This document shows positions 55,520 through 63,733 of a stretch of 64,000 bases of DNA, piece after piece (position 1 is the stretch's first letter; each line of letters begins with the position of its first letter). The notes beneath the pieces are model-generated. The model saw only the letters and a program-made list of their open reading frames with translations. It did not search any database and was not told the DNA's origin. This stretch comes from Natronococcus sp. A-GB1 (lineage in GTDB: Archaea > Halobacteriota > Halobacteria > Halobacteriales > Natrialbaceae). The DNA lies in contig NZ_JARUKW010000009.1 of NCBI RefSeq assembly GCF_029688845.1, positions 1-64,000 on the forward strand. The letters are read 5' to 3'. The translations under genes were made by a program, and so were the position numbers.

Positions 55520-57055
55520 TCAGTCCTCTCGAGTGAGGATGTCCGCGGAGAGCCCCTGGGCCATCTCGATGTCCTTCGAGTTGTTCATCGTCCAGGCGGT
55601 GCGCTCGGTGACGGCCTCGATGGCCTCGCGGGCGCTCGGGTAGCCGTTGCCTGACTTCTTGACGCCGCCGAACGGCAGCTGTACTTCTGCGCCGATACAC
55701 GGCAGGTTCGCGTAGGCCAGGCCGATCTCGGCGCGATCACGGAAGTAGTTGATCTGGCGGTAGTCCTCCGAGACGATCGCCCCCGCCAGCCCGTAGGGGG
55801 TGTCGTTGTGGATCTCGACTGCATCCTCGATATCGCCCGAGTACTCGAGCAAGGCGACGTGGGGGCCGAAACACTCCTCTTTCAGACAGCGCAGGTCTGT
55901 GTCGTACTCGATCTCGTAGACGAACGGGCCGACCCAGTGGCCGTCCTCGTGGCCGTCGGGAATCTCGCCGTCCTCGAGTTCGAAGCGGTCGACGAGAACG
56001 TCGGCACCCTCCTTGCGGGCGAGCTCGTTGTGCTTCTCGATCTTTTCGACGTGCTCGGCCTCGATGGCCGGCCCCATGAACGTCGACTCCTCGAGGGGGT
56101 CGCCGACGGCGACGTCCTCGGCGATCTCGACGAAGCGTTCCTTGAACTCGTCGTAGAGGTCCTCGTGGACGATCAGGCGTTCGCTCGAGACGCAGCGCTG
56201 GCCGGTCGTCTTGAAGCTCGACATGATCGCCGAGTGGACGGCGATGTCGAGGTCGGCCTCCTCGGTGACGATGATGCCGTTCTTGCCGCCCATCTCGCAG
56301 GCCGCGAGCTTGCCGGGCTCGCCGCCGACCTTGCTAGCGATCTCCTGTCCGACTTCGGCCGAGCCGGTAAAGAGGACGGTGTCGACGCGCTCGTCGTCGG
56401 TAATCGCGGCGCCGGCGTCGCCGTACCCCTGGATCATGTTGAACACGCCCTCGGGGATCCCCGAATCTTCGAACATCTCGGCGATGATCTGGCCGCACCA
56501 CGGCGTCTGCTCGGCTGGCTTCCAGACGACCGTGTTCCCCTCGACCAGGGCGATGGCCATGTGCCAGAACGGGATCGCGACCGGGAAGTTCCACGGGGTG
56601 ACACAGCCGATCACGCCCCGCGGTTTGCGGCGCATGTAGGCGTCCTTGTTCGCGACCTCGCTCGGCACGACGTCGCCGTGGGGGTGGCGAGCGTTACCGG
56701 CGGCCCACTCGACCATATGCCAGGCCTCCGTGACGTCGGCTTTCCCCTCGCTGATCTCCTTGCCACACTCCTGACTGACGATCTCGCCGAGTTCCTCGTG
56801 GCGTTCGCGAAGTTCGTGGTAGATGTCCCAGAGGTACTCCGCCCGGTCGATATACGAGAGGCCCCGCCACTCCTCGAAGGCCGACTCCGCGGCCTCGAGG
56901 GCGGCGTCGACGTCGTCGGCGGTCCCGCGCTGGAACTCCGCCAGGGTTTCGCCCGTCGCCGGATTCTCACTTGCGAACGTCTCCGAACCGCTTCCGTCGG
57001 TCCACTCTCCCGCGATGTAGTGCTGGTGTGGTTGCGTCCCGGTTTGCTGCGACAT
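55520..57055 (-). CDS. aldehyde dehydrogenase, probably P5C dehydrogenase
   Basis: 511 residues. FTGSAEVG (229-236) in the NAD site, general base E254 (ACEMGGKNG) and nucleophile C288 (TTGQRCVSS), and CVTPWNFPVA near 151-160, all ALDH hallmarks. It is divergent, across 139 bp, from proline dehydrogenase, which makes 1-pyrroline-5-carboxylate; the best assignment is thus oxidation of glutamate semialdehyde to glutamate. The sequence alone would allow other aldehydes. Confidence 0.9.
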   Translation of the reverse strand: MSQQTGTQPHQHYIAGEWTDGSGSETFASENPATGETLAEFQRGTADDVDAALEAAESAFEEWRGLSYIDRAEYLWDIYHELRERHEELGEIVSQECGKEISEGKADVTEAWHMVEWAAGNARHPHGDVVPSEVANKDAYMRRKPRGVIGCVTPWNFPVAIPFWHMAIALVEGNTVVWKPAEQTPWCGQIIAEMFEDSGIPEGVFNMIQGYGDAGAAITDDERVDTVLFTGSAEVGQEIASKVGGEPGKLAACEMGGKNGIIVTEEADLDIAVHSAIMSSFKTTGQRCVSSERLIVHEDLYDEFKERFVEIAEDVAVGDPLEESTFMGPAIEAEHVEKIEKHNELARKEGADVLVDRFELEDGEIPDGHEDGHWVGPFVYEIEYDTDLRCLKEECFGPHVALLEYSGDIEDAVEIHNDTPYGLAGAIVSEDYRQINYFRDRAEIGLAYANLPCIGAEVQLPFGGVKKSGNGYPSAREAIEAVTERTAWTMNNSKDIEMAQGLSADILTRED

Positions 57056-57078
57056 GGTTCGTACTCACACGCCGTACG

Positions 57079-57086
57079 TATGTAAG
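57079..57086 (-). promoter_or_regulatory. TATA-like box of the aldehyde dehydrogenase
   Basis: Minus strand CTTACATA, about 24-31 nt before ATG 57055. Next to it lies the palindrome CGTACG. Confidence 0.5.
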
Positions 57087-57161
57087 CACCACCGATCATG
57101 GTCGGCCCCGTCCGAAGATAATTCCACCCGCTCATCTGTCTAACGCATTGGTCGGGTAGTG

Positions 57162-57169
57162 GCTTATGC
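57162..57169 (+). promoter_or_regulatory. TATA-like box of proline dehydrogenase
   Basis: GCTTATGC lies 26-33 nt before ATG 57195. The two divergent promoters share one 139-bp region, so one regulator could control both steps. Confidence 0.5.
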
Positions 57170-57194
57170 CGACTGTCTCAAGTGATGCGAACGA

Positions 57195-58031
57195 ATGATC
57201 CCCCCTATTGCAAGCAAGTTCGTCGCGGGTGAGACGCCCACCGACGCGCTCGAGCACGTTCGGACGCTCAACGAACGCGAGGTCGCGGGCATTCTCAACC
57301 TGCTCGGCGAACACTACGAGGACCCGTCGGACGCGGCCGCGGACACGAACGCCTACGTCGAACTGATCGACAGCATCGCGGCGTCGGATCTCGACGCCTG
57401 CATCTCGGTGAAACCGTCCCAGATCGGCCTCGGCGTCGACGAGGAGACGTTCGAACGAAACCTCATCGAAATCGTCGACTACGGCGCAAACAGGGGCGTG
57501 TTCGTCTGGGTCGACATGGAAGACCACACGACGACCGACGCTACCCTCGACGCCTACGAAGCGCTCGTCCGTCGCCACGGGGGCGGAGCGGGCGTCTGTC
57601 TCCAGGCGAACCTCAAGCGCACTCGGGAGGATCTCGAGCGCCTCGCGGACGTTCCCGGCAAGGTCCGACTCGTCAAAGGCGCCTACGACGAACCCGAGGA
57701 GATTGCCTACACCGACAAGGACCGCGTCGACGAGGTCTACCGGGAGCTCATCGAGTACATGTTCGAGTCGTTCGACGACGGGATCGCGATCGGGAGCCAC
57801 GATCCGGCGGCCGTCGCCCACGCACGCGAGCTACACCGGACCCACGGCACGCCCTACGAGGTGCAGATGCTGATGGGCGTTCGGACGGACGCCCAGTACG
57901 AGCTGGCCGCCCAGGGGGTCGACGTGTATCAGTACGTTCCCTACGGCTCCAGGTGGCTGTCGTACTTCTATCGACGGGTTCGCGAGCGCAGGGAGAATCT
58001 CACGTTCGCGCTGCGGGCGATCCTGAGCTGA
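57195..58031 (+). CDS. proline dehydrogenase
   Basis: 278 residues, the small monofunctional type. LDACISVKPSQIGLGVDEETFERN, VFVWVDMEDHTTTDATLDAYE, GVCLQANLKRTREDLERL, RLVKGAYDEPEEIAY, and the C-terminal VQMLMGVRTDAQYELAAQGVDVYQYVPYGSRWLSYFYRRVRER, the FAD/proline-binding signature. It oxidises proline to 1-pyrroline-5-carboxylate with electrons to the membrane quinone pool. ATG 57195 agrees with the TATA box. Confidence 0.94.
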   Translation: MIPPIASKFVAGETPTDALEHVRTLNEREVAGILNLLGEHYEDPSDAAADTNAYVELIDSIAASDLDACISVKPSQIGLGVDEETFERNLIEIVDYGANRGVFVWVDMEDHTTTDATLDAYEALVRRHGGGAGVCLQANLKRTREDLERLADVPGKVRLVKGAYDEPEEIAYTDKDRVDEVYRELIEYMFESFDDGIAIGSHDPAAVAHARELHRTHGTPYEVQMLMGVRTDAQYELAAQGVDVYQYVPYGSRWLSYFYRRVRERRENLTFALRAILS

Positions 58032-58117
58032 GTCGGCGTTCCCCGTTCTCGAGCGGAGACGGTGACGACGAGAGGGGCAACCACGAACCGTCCGTCTACA
58101 GAGATACAGCGAGAGTG

Positions 58118-58524
58118 CCTCGGGGTCGTACGAGAATCTCCGATTTTCGTAATGACGAGACGCCTTTGGCGTCTCGAACCACTTGACCCCGAGGCTGAAT
58201 CGCGTAAACCATATGACCAATATCACCGTATTGACGAGTACAGTTGCGACGTGGGTTACAGACCGCAATCCGAAGCAACTGCGCGCAGTTGCGAGGAATG
58301 CGACACCTCTCAAAGCCCGCGCTCTTGGCGTGGTGAGACGGGTGTTGTCGGGTCGTGGTGGAGCGACCGACCCTCACGGACACAACGGGTGTTCGGGTGT
58401 TAATTCCAGCCGACCCATTCCGGGAAGGTCGAGGGGAATTAAATTCGCCTGCGTCCATCCGTCCGTTTCTGGACAGCATGGACAAGACGGTGAAGCCTCG
58501 GGACTTGTCCCCGAGGTACTTCAC
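58118..58524. mobile_element. degenerate IS605-type remnant
   Basis: A 10-bp stem CCTCGGGGTC/GACCCCGAGG (58118-58127/58185-58194) encloses CGAGACGCC-TTT-GGCGTCTCG (58156-58176). At the other end GTGAAG...CTTCAC (58490-58524) encloses CTCGGG/CCCGAG. No intact transposase lies between. The inner CGAGACGC stem resembles the one at 10579-10599 by the first tnpB. The whole gene-free stretch is 58032-58520; its right end overlaps the stop codon of the regulator at 58521. Confidence 0.5.
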
Positions 58525-59243
58525 GGATCCAGTAGCTTCGATTCGGCCCTGCGCAGGTGCTCGAGCAGCGTCGATTTCGCGATGTCGAGGTCGGCCGCAA
58601 GCTCCCGAGTCGTAGTCTCTCGAGGCCACTCGTAGTACCCCGTTTCGCGGGCGTGTTCGAACACTTCCCGCTGGGCAGCCGTCAGCGTGTCGAGACGCCG
58701 GGCACGGGCCGAGTGCCCGGGGGCGTCGGCGGTCGTGATCGACGTTACGGTTACTTCGGCACCGGTCGTCTCGCGGACGTCGTCCAGCGAGGGCTCGATG
58801 CCGGACCGATCACCGGCGAAACACAGCTTCCACGTCTCGCTGCCGTCCTCGATCCGAACCGGTGCGCTGTGGACGAACCCGTTCTCGAGCAGGGTCGGAC
58901 AGACCATCTCAGCGGGATCGTACTCGAGGAAAAACTCGCTAACGACGTTTCCGGGCGCGTTACGGGCACGTCCGAACCGTTCCTGAAGTTCGAACACCTC
59001 GCCCGAGTGCTCGGAGTCACGGATCGCGTCCAGAAGCCCCTCGACCTCCGCCGACGTGTCGCCGAAGGCCGTGAACAGTCCTTTGACCGTGTTCGGTCCC
59101 TCGCCGTCCGATTTCGGGGAGTTGTAGACCGCGTGAGCGAGCACGCCGCCCCCCGTTCGATCCGTCGCCTCGATAGCCCAGCAGTTCGGGTGCCACAGAT
59201 CGAGCGTCAGCCGAACGCTCGATAGCTCGCCGTCCAGGCTCAT
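58521..59243 (-). CDS. Bat-type HTH_10 transcriptional regulator
   Basis: 240 residues. Sensor part 1-170 (RLTLDLWHPNCWAIEATDRTGGGVLAHA start) and HTH_10 at about 183-236: LTAAQREVFEHARETGYYEWPRETTTRELAADLDIAKSTLLEHLRRAESK. It is placed between proline dehydrogenase and the creatinase-like gene, so it may control this catabolic block. The last codons and the stop lie inside an IS-type hairpin, so the original C-terminus may have been replaced. Confidence 0.9.
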   Translation of the reverse strand: MSLDGELSSVRLTLDLWHPNCWAIEATDRTGGGVLAHAVYNSPKSDGEGPNTVKGLFTAFGDTSAEVEGLLDAIRDSEHSGEVFELQERFGRARNAPGNVVSEFFLEYDPAEMVCPTLLENGFVHSAPVRIEDGSETWKLCFAGDRSGIEPSLDDVRETTGAEVTVTSITTADAPGHSARARRLDTLTAAQREVFEHARETGYYEWPRETTTRELAADLDIAKSTLLEHLRRAESKLLDP

Positions 59244-59266
59244 ATGTAACCGTGCCTCTAGCGAGG

Positions 59267-59275
59267 GTTTTTATG
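59267..59275 (-). promoter_or_regulatory. TATA box of the Bat-type regulator
   Basis: Minus strand CATAAAAAC, 24-32 nt before ATG 59243. Confidence 0.55.
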
Positions 59276-59359
59276 TTGCGGTTCCGAGGAGAACGCTTCG
59301 AATCGACGCGGCTGGCGTCGGACGGAGAATCGTATCAGCAGCGACCTGTCGTCGACCGC

Positions 59360-60532
59360 TCAGACAATCAGTCGCCCGAGATCGCGCGGATAGTACGTCA
59401 GCGTCTCCGTACCGTTGTCGGTTACTAACACTGTATCGGAGTGGCGGAAGCCGCCCAGGTCGGGAAGATAAAACCCCGGCTCGACGGTGAACAGCTCCCC
59501 GGGTTGGATCTCGCCCGCCTGACCAACATCGAGGAACGGCCGCTCGTGTCCTTCCATGCCGATGTTGTGGCCGACGTGGTGTTGTGCGTACTCGGCAACC
59601 CCCTGCTCCTCGTAATAGTCGACGACCGCTTCCTCGACGGCGGCGTACTCGACGCCCGGTCCGATCGCGTCGATCGCGATCTCCTGGGACTCCTTCATGA
59701 TCTCGAAGTATGTCCGCTGGGCGTCCGAGGCTTCGTCGACGAACATCGTCCGCTCGAGTTCGGTCGTGTAGCCGCCGACGGTCGGTTTGACGATGGTGAC
59801 GACGTTGTCGCCGCGTTCGATCCTGTTCGTCTGGTTCATGCTGTGTGGCAGCGCCGTCACCTCGCCGGTTGTGAACAGACACTGCATCGGGTTCGCCCAC
59901 GATCGCATCTCGTAGCGGTCGCCCAGCGCGTCGAGCATCGGCTTGACGGCTTCGGCCTCGACTTCCGCGCGGACCTCGATCGGTCGCCGGCCGACTTCGA
60001 TCCGGTCTTGTAGGAGCTGGTGACCGAGGTTGGCCCAGACGCTCGCCTCTCGAATGAGTTCGATCTCGTGGTCGCTTTTCGTCTCCCGCATCTCCGTCAC
60101 GTACTCCTCGACGCTAACGTCCGCGGCGACGAGTTCGGAGAGTGAGGGGCCGGTGTATCCGTTTCGCGCCGGGCTCCCGTCTAAATCGACCGCGATCGCG
60201 CCGTCGGCGATCTCGAGTCGATCGCACATCTCGGCGACGCGCCCCATCGGATCGCTTTGCGGGTACTCGAAGTATGTCGTCACGTCGTCGATCAGGAAAT
60301 CGTCCCGGGAGGCGTGTTCCTGTTCCAGACGGGGAACGACTGCCTCGACCCGCTCGTCGGTGACGCCGAGCGCGACCGGCCGCTCTGTCGCCAAGTGGTA
60401 CATCCCGCTGACGTAGTGGATGTTCAGCGACCCGAACAGGACGACGCCGTCGTACCCGTCGGCGTCCGCACGGTCCAGTAGCTCGCGTTTTCGGTCGCGG
60501 TGTGTCGTCTCGGGGATCGTGAGACCGGTCAT
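59360..60532 (-). CDS. creatinase-type M24 family hydrolase lacking metal ligands
   Basis: 390 residues: creatinase-N domain (1-130), pita-bread domain (about 145-385). Where metallo-M24 proteins have Asp, Asp, Glu, this one has IVKP (no Asp), TTELERT (Glu) and GGFRHSD (His/Ser), while HHVGHNIGMEGHE and VEPGFY are kept. The GGYTTELERTMFVD stretch strongly resembles creatinase, which uses no metal and hydrolyses creatine to sarcosine and urea. So the substrate is probably a small C-N compound rather than an Xaa-Pro peptide. Divergent from a sodium symporter. Confidence 0.88.
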   Translation of the reverse strand: MTGLTIPETTHRDRKRELLDRADADGYDGVVLFGSLNIHYVSGMYHLATERPVALGVTDERVEAVVPRLEQEHASRDDFLIDDVTTYFEYPQSDPMGRVAEMCDRLEIADGAIAVDLDGSPARNGYTGPSLSELVAADVSVEEYVTEMRETKSDHEIELIREASVWANLGHQLLQDRIEVGRRPIEVRAEVEAEAVKPMLDALGDRYEMRSWANPMQCLFTTGEVTALPHSMNQTNRIERGDNVVTIVKPTVGGYTTELERTMFVDEASDAQRTYFEIMKESQEIAIDAIGPGVEYAAVEEAVVDYYEEQGVAEYAQHHVGHNIGMEGHERPFLDVGQAGEIQPGELFTVEPGFYLPDLGGFRHSDTVLVTDNGTETLTYYPRDLGRLIV

Positions 60533-60555
60533 TGAGTGACACCAGATGAGTCTCC

Positions 60556-60564
60556 GTATTAAAA
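60556..60564 (-). promoter_or_regulatory. TATA box of the creatinase-like gene
   Basis: Minus strand TTTTAATAC, 24-32 nt before ATG 60532. Confidence 0.55.
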
Positions 60565-60644
60565 CCGGACCCGACCGGAGACGGTCACGGGTTCGTTTCT
60601 ATTTACTATCTATAACGATCGACGGGAAACGATCGGTCGGGCGT

Positions 60645-60663
60645 GTATTTAACAGACCGGTCT
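60645..60663 (+). promoter_or_regulatory. TATA box and palindrome at the SSS symporter start
   Basis: GTATTTAAC (60645-60653) lies 25-33 nt before ATG 60678. The perfect palindrome AGACCGGTCT (60654-60663) follows at once, between TATA box and start of transcription, a repressor-type position. Confidence 0.5.
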
Positions 60664-60677
60664 TTCATTCGCACGAT

Positions 60678-62087
60678 ATGGCAGTCGAAGCTGACGGTAC
60701 GTTACTCTATATCGTCGCCAGCTATCTGGTCGTGATGCTCGGCGTCGGCGTCTGGGCGTACAGTAAGACGGACACTGCGGAGGACTTCATGGTCGCCGGC
60801 CGAAGCCTCGGTGCGGTGATCATCGCCGGGACGCTGATGGCGACGTGGATGGGGTCCGGAACTGTCACAGGGGGTGCGAACTCGATCGCGTACGCCAACG
60901 GGTTCTGGCCCGCGCTCCTGTTCGGAACGGCCGCCCTCATCGGCATCGGGGTCCTGAAAACGCTCGCCCCGCGCATCCGCAGGTTCGACAAGCTTACGAT
61001 CCCCGAGATGATCGAGGAGGAACTGGGCAAGGAAGGGCGGATCATCAGCCTGCTCGTGATCGCGTTCGCCTACGTCGGCATCGTCTCCTACCAGTTCATC
61101 GGTCTCGGCTTCGTGTTGAACGTCACGACCGGGATCTCGGTCGCACAGGGGACGCTCATCGGGACGGTCATCATCATCGCGCTCGCAGCGATGGGCGGGC
61201 TCATGTCCGTCGCGTACACGGACGCGATCAGCGCGTTCCTGATGCTCGTCGGTCTCGTTCTCGCCGTGCCGTTCGTGATCCTCGAGGCCGGCGGGATAGA
61301 CGGAATCGCTGCGAGCGTCCCCGAGACCCACTTCGACGCGCTCGGTGACCTCTCCTTCCTCCAGTTCTTCGCGCTGTGGGCGCCGCCACTGCTGTTGATC
61401 CTTGCGGACCAGAACATGTACCAGCGGATCATCGCCGGCGAAACCGACGAGGGAACCAACGCGGGACTCGTCGCCTGGTTCGTCGGCGTGGCCGCGGCGA
61501 TGACGCTCGTCCCTATCATCGCGTTCGCCTCGCGGGCGATGTTCCCCGAACTCGACCCCGGAATGGCCCTGATAGCGACCACGACTGAGATTCCTGTCTG
61601 GGTCGGCGGGATCCTCCTGGCAGCCGCCGCAGCGTTTATCATCACGACCGGCAGCTCCTACCTGCTGTCGGCCTGTACGAACCTCTCACAGGACCTCTAT
61701 AAGGGCTTCATTAACCCCGACGCCACCGACCAACAGGTCTTCTGGCTGACGCGGGTCTGCGTGGTCGTTCTAGGGATCTTCGCGTTCGTTCTCGGACAGT
61801 TCTTCCCGACCATCCTCGAGGTCCAGATGTACTCGTACACAGCCTACGGCGCTGCAATCACGCCGCCCCTGCTGGCGATCTTTCTGATGCGCGAGCGGCT
61901 GACTAAAATCGGCGGTCTCACCGGGATGATCGTCGGTGCGACGCTCGCGATCACGTGGGACACGGTGCTCGCGAGCCCGTACGGACTGGATGCGGTGATC
62001 ATCGCCGCGCCGGTTGCCGGACTGCTCATCGTCGTCGTCAGTCATTTCACGAGTAGTTCGTCGATGCCGTCGGGGACTCACGCCTAA
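60678..62087 (+). CDS. sodium:solute symporter (SSS family)
   Basis: 469 residues, about 13 membrane helices. TAEDFMVAGRSLGAVIIAGTLMATWMGSGTVTGGANSIAYANGFWPALL is the SSS start (helices 1-3), FDKLTIPEMIEEELGKEGR the cytoplasmic loop, and AYTDAISAFLMLVGLVLAVPFV and AAAAAFIITTGSSYLLSACTNLSQDLYKGFINP carry the second sodium-site helix and the family signature. The substrate is unknown; given the neighbours, proline, betaine, creatine or a related amino-acid-like compound is plausible. Divergent from the creatinase-like gene. Confidence 0.92.
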   Translation: MAVEADGTLLYIVASYLVVMLGVGVWAYSKTDTAEDFMVAGRSLGAVIIAGTLMATWMGSGTVTGGANSIAYANGFWPALLFGTAALIGIGVLKTLAPRIRRFDKLTIPEMIEEELGKEGRIISLLVIAFAYVGIVSYQFIGLGFVLNVTTGISVAQGTLIGTVIIIALAAMGGLMSVAYTDAISAFLMLVGLVLAVPFVILEAGGIDGIAASVPETHFDALGDLSFLQFFALWAPPLLLILADQNMYQRIIAGETDEGTNAGLVAWFVGVAAAMTLVPIIAFASRAMFPELDPGMALIATTTEIPVWVGGILLAAAAAFIITTGSSYLLSACTNLSQDLYKGFINPDATDQQVFWLTRVCVVVLGIFAFVLGQFFPTILEVQMYSYTAYGAAITPPLLAIFLMRERLTKIGGLTGMIVGATLAITWDTVLASPYGLDAVIIAAPVAGLLIVVVSHFTSSSSMPSGTHA

Positions 62088-62139
62088 TACGAAACGAACC
62101 GATATGTCGGCCGGCGTGCTGGAACGTCGAACGCCTCTT

Positions 62140-62682
62140 CTACCGATCCTCGTCCTTGCCGCGATCCCGCGTCACCGTTCGATCCCCCTCGGGAGGCGCC
62201 TCCTCGTTATCGGAGTGGCGCTCGTCGCCGGCCTCGTCCATCCCCTCGGTTTCGGGCTCGAGGGCCTCGCCGGAGCGCCCGTCCTCGTCGGGGAGGTCGT
62301 CGGTTCCCGCGGTCCCCTGTCCGGTGTCGCGTCTGCCGTCCCCGGAGCCCTCGTCGTCGATCCGTTCGTCGTGTTCGATGACCGGTTCGCCGTCGTCGCG
62401 TCCGGCACTCTCGGCGTCGTCGTCCGCGCTGCCGTCGTCGCCGGCGCGCTCGAGCCGAACCGTCTCGTCCGTGATCCCGCCGACGTCGTCTTCTCCGAAC
62501 GAAACCGTTTCCGCATCGGTGTCGACGTTCTGACCGAGCGCACCTCTGAGCGACTCGAGGGCGCCGGAGTCGTGGTCGATCTCGGCCGTCGCACCCTCGA
62601 GGGAGACGACGACGCCGACCCGTTCGCCGTCCGCGGTCTCGACCGGTTTGCCGACGTCGTTCTCGGTGAGTTGCGTTCCCAT
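62140..62682 (-). CDS. PRC-barrel domain protein with long acidic tail
   Basis: 180 residues. PRC-barrel fold at 1-75 (LTENDVGKPVETADGERVGVVVSLEGATAEIDHD, then DDVGGITDETVRLERA). The remaining 100 residues are Asp/Glu/Gly/Arg low-complexity tail with no predicted fold. PRC barrels act in RNA processing, ribosome maturation and photosystems. Haloarchaeal PRC proteins are often of unknown role. ATG 62682 starts the fold. Confidence 0.85.
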   Translation of the reverse strand: MGTQLTENDVGKPVETADGERVGVVVSLEGATAEIDHDSGALESLRGALGQNVDTDAETVSFGEDDVGGITDETVRLERAGDDGSADDDAESAGRDDGEPVIEHDERIDDEGSGDGRRDTGQGTAGTDDLPDEDGRSGEALEPETEGMDEAGDERHSDNEEAPPEGDRTVTRDRGKDEDR

Positions 62683-62770
62683 GGGCGGGCTAACGGTGAG
62701 CGGGAAAAACCGGCAGTGCCTGCACTCGCGGGGTCCGCGAATCGGCGGCTCGCCGGAGCGAACCGGCTCG

Positions 62771-63583
62771 TCAGCGCTGCTGACCCAGATCCGCCGCCTT
62801 CTCGAGTTCGCTTCGTAGCGTCGTCGAGTCGAACTCGTGGTCGGGGCGCAGCCGGACGAAGTCCAGAAAGCGCCGAGCTGACAGCAGCGTCTCCGGATCG
62901 TACACCGACAGGGCCGCGTTGACGGCGTCTCGGGGGCCGATCCGGGGCTCGAGCACCGCGAGCGCGCAGGCGATATCGTAGGCGGTCGTCTCGTCGACCC
63001 GGTCCTCGTGGACGCTGGTGGCGTCGATGAAGTACAGCTCGCCGTCACACAGCAGGATGTTCTCGGCACGCAGGTCGCCGTGGGCCATCCCGTGGGTGTG
63101 CAGCGTCGCCAGCATCTCGAAGAGGTCGACGGCGCGGGCCGCGACGAACTCGTCGGAGACCTCGTCGAGGGACTCGAACGCCGGGAGGTACTCGAGGACG
63201 AGCACGCCCAGCCCGTTGACCTCGAAGGCGTCGATCGGCCGGGGCGCGTTGATCCCGATCTCGCGCATTCGCCTGGTCGCCTCGTACTCGTGTTCGACCA
63301 TCTCGCGGGGCGTGTCGAACCGGTCGAAAAAGCCCTCCGTACCCGAGGAGAAGGCGCCGACGTTACGACCGGTCGTCAGTAGGGCGTGGACCAGCGCGTT
63401 CTGTCGGGAGACGATCTTGACGAACCACTCCTCGTCGATGACACACGGCGTCGACAGCCAGTTGTCGGCCTCGAGGAACTCGACGCGGACGTCCTCGCGG
63501 CCGTACCGATCCGCCAGCGTCCGGACGACGCGCTCGATGCGGCTCCACTCGACGGTTCCGCGAGCGAGCTGGCGGATATCCAT
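62771..63583 (-). CDS. RIO-like/atypical protein kinase
   Basis: 270 residues. Lys 56 in EEWFVKIVSRQ (ATP-site Lys), catalytic loop GMAHGDLRAENIL (168-177 with HGDLRAEN), and metal Asp 187 in LYFIDATS. The N-terminal 60 residues form a winged-helix-like part. The HGDLxxxN loop is like RIO and Bud32-type kinases; the closest fit is the haloarchaeal RIO1-like group. Substrate unknown. Confidence 0.88.
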   Translation of the reverse strand: MDIRQLARGTVEWSRIERVVRTLADRYGREDVRVEFLEADNWLSTPCVIDEEWFVKIVSRQNALVHALLTTGRNVGAFSSGTEGFFDRFDTPREMVEHEYEATRRMREIGINAPRPIDAFEVNGLGVLVLEYLPAFESLDEVSDEFVAARAVDLFEMLATLHTHGMAHGDLRAENILLCDGELYFIDATSVHEDRVDETTAYDIACALAVLEPRIGPRDAVNAALSVYDPETLLSARRFLDFVRLRPDHEFDSTTLRSELEKAADLGQQR

Positions 63584-63698
63584 ACGTCCAACGAAGGAGC
63601 GATGGGGTTAAATGCCTCTCGAACTCCCGCAATCGAGACCGGTTTCGGAGACGAGTTCGCGATCCGACGTTCCCGCTCGCGGACCGTCGGAACAGTAT

Positions 63699-63704
63699 TA
63701 TTAT
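63699..63704 (+). promoter_or_regulatory. TATA-like box of the right-edge membrane gene
   Basis: TATTAT lies within 30-35 nt of ATG 63734, in a short A-T rich stretch. Confidence 0.45.
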
Positions 63705-63733
63705 CAGCGGTGCGACGGTACCGTTCGGTACGC

